NCBI RefSeq assembly: GCF_014596515.1
Contig: NZ_MSJQ01000093.1
Span: 1-34,090 of the forward strand
Reading direction: 5' to 3'
Source of the DNA: Streptomyces sp. CBMA156
GTDB taxonomy: Bacteria; Actinomycetota; Actinomycetes; Streptomycetales; Streptomycetaceae
DNA: 34,090 nt
In this document: one piece after another, positions 33,314 to 34,090 of the stretch
Position numbering within the stretch: the first letter of the stretch is position 1
Layout of the letters: each line of letters begins with the position of its first letter
The notes under the pieces: generated by a model
Databases searched by the model: none
What the model was told of the DNA's origin: nothing
The model's input: only the letters and a program-made list of their open reading frames with translations
Position numbers and translations under genes: made by a program

Positions 33314-34090
33314 CTACGGCCGGGTCGTCGCCGCGACGGGAAGTCCCGTACCGGCGGCGGCGCTCCGGGCCGCCCGGACGCGCTCGGCGCCGACCGTCCG
33401 CCACAGCGCGGCGGGATCGCCGTACCGGGCGGACTCGGCCGCGGCCAGCCGGAAGTACCGGTGCAGGCCCAGTTCCGGGGTCATCGCGCGCACCCCGCAG
33501 CCCTGCATGCTCAGCCGCACCACGTCGCGGGCGGTCTCGGCGGCCGTCGCCAGCGCCACCAGGGGCGCGGTGCCGACGGCGTCCGGCTCGGAGTCGGCCA
33601 GCCAGGCCCCCCGGTAGACCGCCGCCCCGGTCGCGCGCAACGCCACCACGGCCCGCGCCAGCGGGAACGCGACCGCGGGCAGGTCACGCAGCCTGGTGCC
33701 GAACTGCCGCCGGAAGCCGGAGTACTCCACCGCGATCCGGTGCGCGCCGTCGGCGATGCCCAGCAGGTAGGCGGCCTGCCGCAGCCGGGCCCTGGCGAGC
33801 GGACCGGTGGGCGAGTCGTCCAGCGGCCCGACCACGTCCGCCGCGCTGACCGGGGTGGCCCCGAAGCGGACGACCGGCGGCCAGCACCCGCCCTCCGCGG
33901 TGACACCGGCCGCCTCGCGCGGCACCGCGACGAGCACCGGCCCGTCGCCCGTCCTGGTGGCCACCAGGAACGTCCCGGCGCCCGGGTCGTCGACCGTGAC
34001 CGCGCCGGTCAGCTCCCAGCCGCCGGCCCGCGGGGTCGCGGTGACCCCGCCGCCGGCGGGCAGCGCCTCCAGGCCGGCCAGTGCCGAGCC
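33314..34090 (-). CDS. Acyl-CoA dehydrogenase, C-terminal part (N-terminus beyond window)
   Basis: The frame is open from the window edge (34090) to TAG at 33314, giving 258 residues. The first part (ATPRAGGWELTGAVTVDD, then FLVATRTG) resembles the middle beta-domain of FAD acyl-CoA dehydrogenases. The rest is the C-terminal helical domain: LRQAAYLLGIADGAHRIAVE, FRRQFGTRLRDLPAV, then QGCGVRAMTPELGLHRYFR. These enzymes take alpha-beta hydrogens from acyl-CoA. The active-site Glu cannot be located with certainty, and this divergent group often acts in steroid or secondary metabolism. A GTG at 33964 is internal, not a start. Partial. Confidence 0.85.
   Translation of the reverse strand, partial: GSALAGLEALPAGGGVTATPRAGGWELTGAVTVDDPGAGTFLVATRTGDGPVLVAVPREAAGVTAEGGCWPPVVRFGATPVSAADVVGPLDDSPTGPLARARLRQAAYLLGIADGAHRIAVEYSGFRRQFGTRLRDLPAVAFPLARAVVALRATGAAVYRGAWLADSEPDAVGTAPLVALATAAETARDVVRLSMQGCGVRAMTPELGLHRYFRLAAAESARYGDPAALWRTVGAERVRAARSAAAGTGLPVAATTRP

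Overview
The DNA is very GC-rich. Almost every codon ends in G or C, GTG starts are common, and the only in-frame TTA codon I found sits in a regulatory gene. WhiB, SARP/AfsR, GntR/HutC, DUF1707, DUF4245 and DUF6542 proteins are all present. This is chromosomal DNA of a streptomycete (Streptomyces, Kitasatospora or a close relative). I see no integrase, transposase, rRNA, tRNA or CRISPR array.

Layout. (1) 0.1-2.35 kb: peroxide defence, with ahpC-ahpD divergent from the sensor gene oxyR. (2) 2.4-5.3 kb: a TetR repressor gene divergent from an MMPL/RND exporter gene. A perfect 22-bp palindrome lies on the exporter promoter. (3) 5.4-8.2 kb: a GAF-PP2C-HATPase regulatory phosphatase and a small SAM methyltransferase. 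(4) 8.6-12.1 kb: a large AfsR-like SARP regulator (SARP1) carrying the TTA codon, divergent from a small acidic protein gene. Two covarying copies of a dyad motif flank SARP1. (5) 12.3-13.5 kb: a small hypothetical gene and a HutC-type GntR gene sharing twin TCTCTAGAGA operators. (6) 13.5-14.0 kb: yefM-yoeB toxin-antitoxin module 1 (minus strand). (7) 14.2-27.0 kb: a conserved housekeeping block with class I fumarase, DUF1707 protein, WhiB protein, glpX, DUF4245 protein, nitroreductase, xseB/xseA, APC permease, ispH, ppgK, DUF6542 protein and ychF. Several of its genes look leaderless. (8) 27.2-27.7 kb: yefM-yoeB module 2 (plus strand), so the housekeeping block is bracketed by two inverted paralogous TA modules. 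(9) 27.8-33.3 kb: an accessory regulatory group. It holds a degenerate ATP-grasp-like protein, a second AfsR-like SARP (SARP2), a 55-residue peptide with a signal-like N-terminus, and an orphan NarL/LuxR response regulator. (10) 33.3 kb to the end: the C-terminal part of an acyl-CoA dehydrogenase running off the window.

Most likely to be new is region 9. A STAND-type SARP is followed by a tiny exported-looking peptide and an orphan response regulator, in a layout like afsR-afsS. Upstream is a protein with the end regions of an ATP-grasp ligase but without its ATP-binding half or its usual metal ligands. Other notable items are the paired, covarying dyads around SARP1, the inverted TA modules with a shared operator core, and the run of leaderless promoters. 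Functions come from family recognition by eye. Start codons were chosen from Shine-Dalgarno (SD) sequences, -10 positions and family length, and are uncertain where stated.
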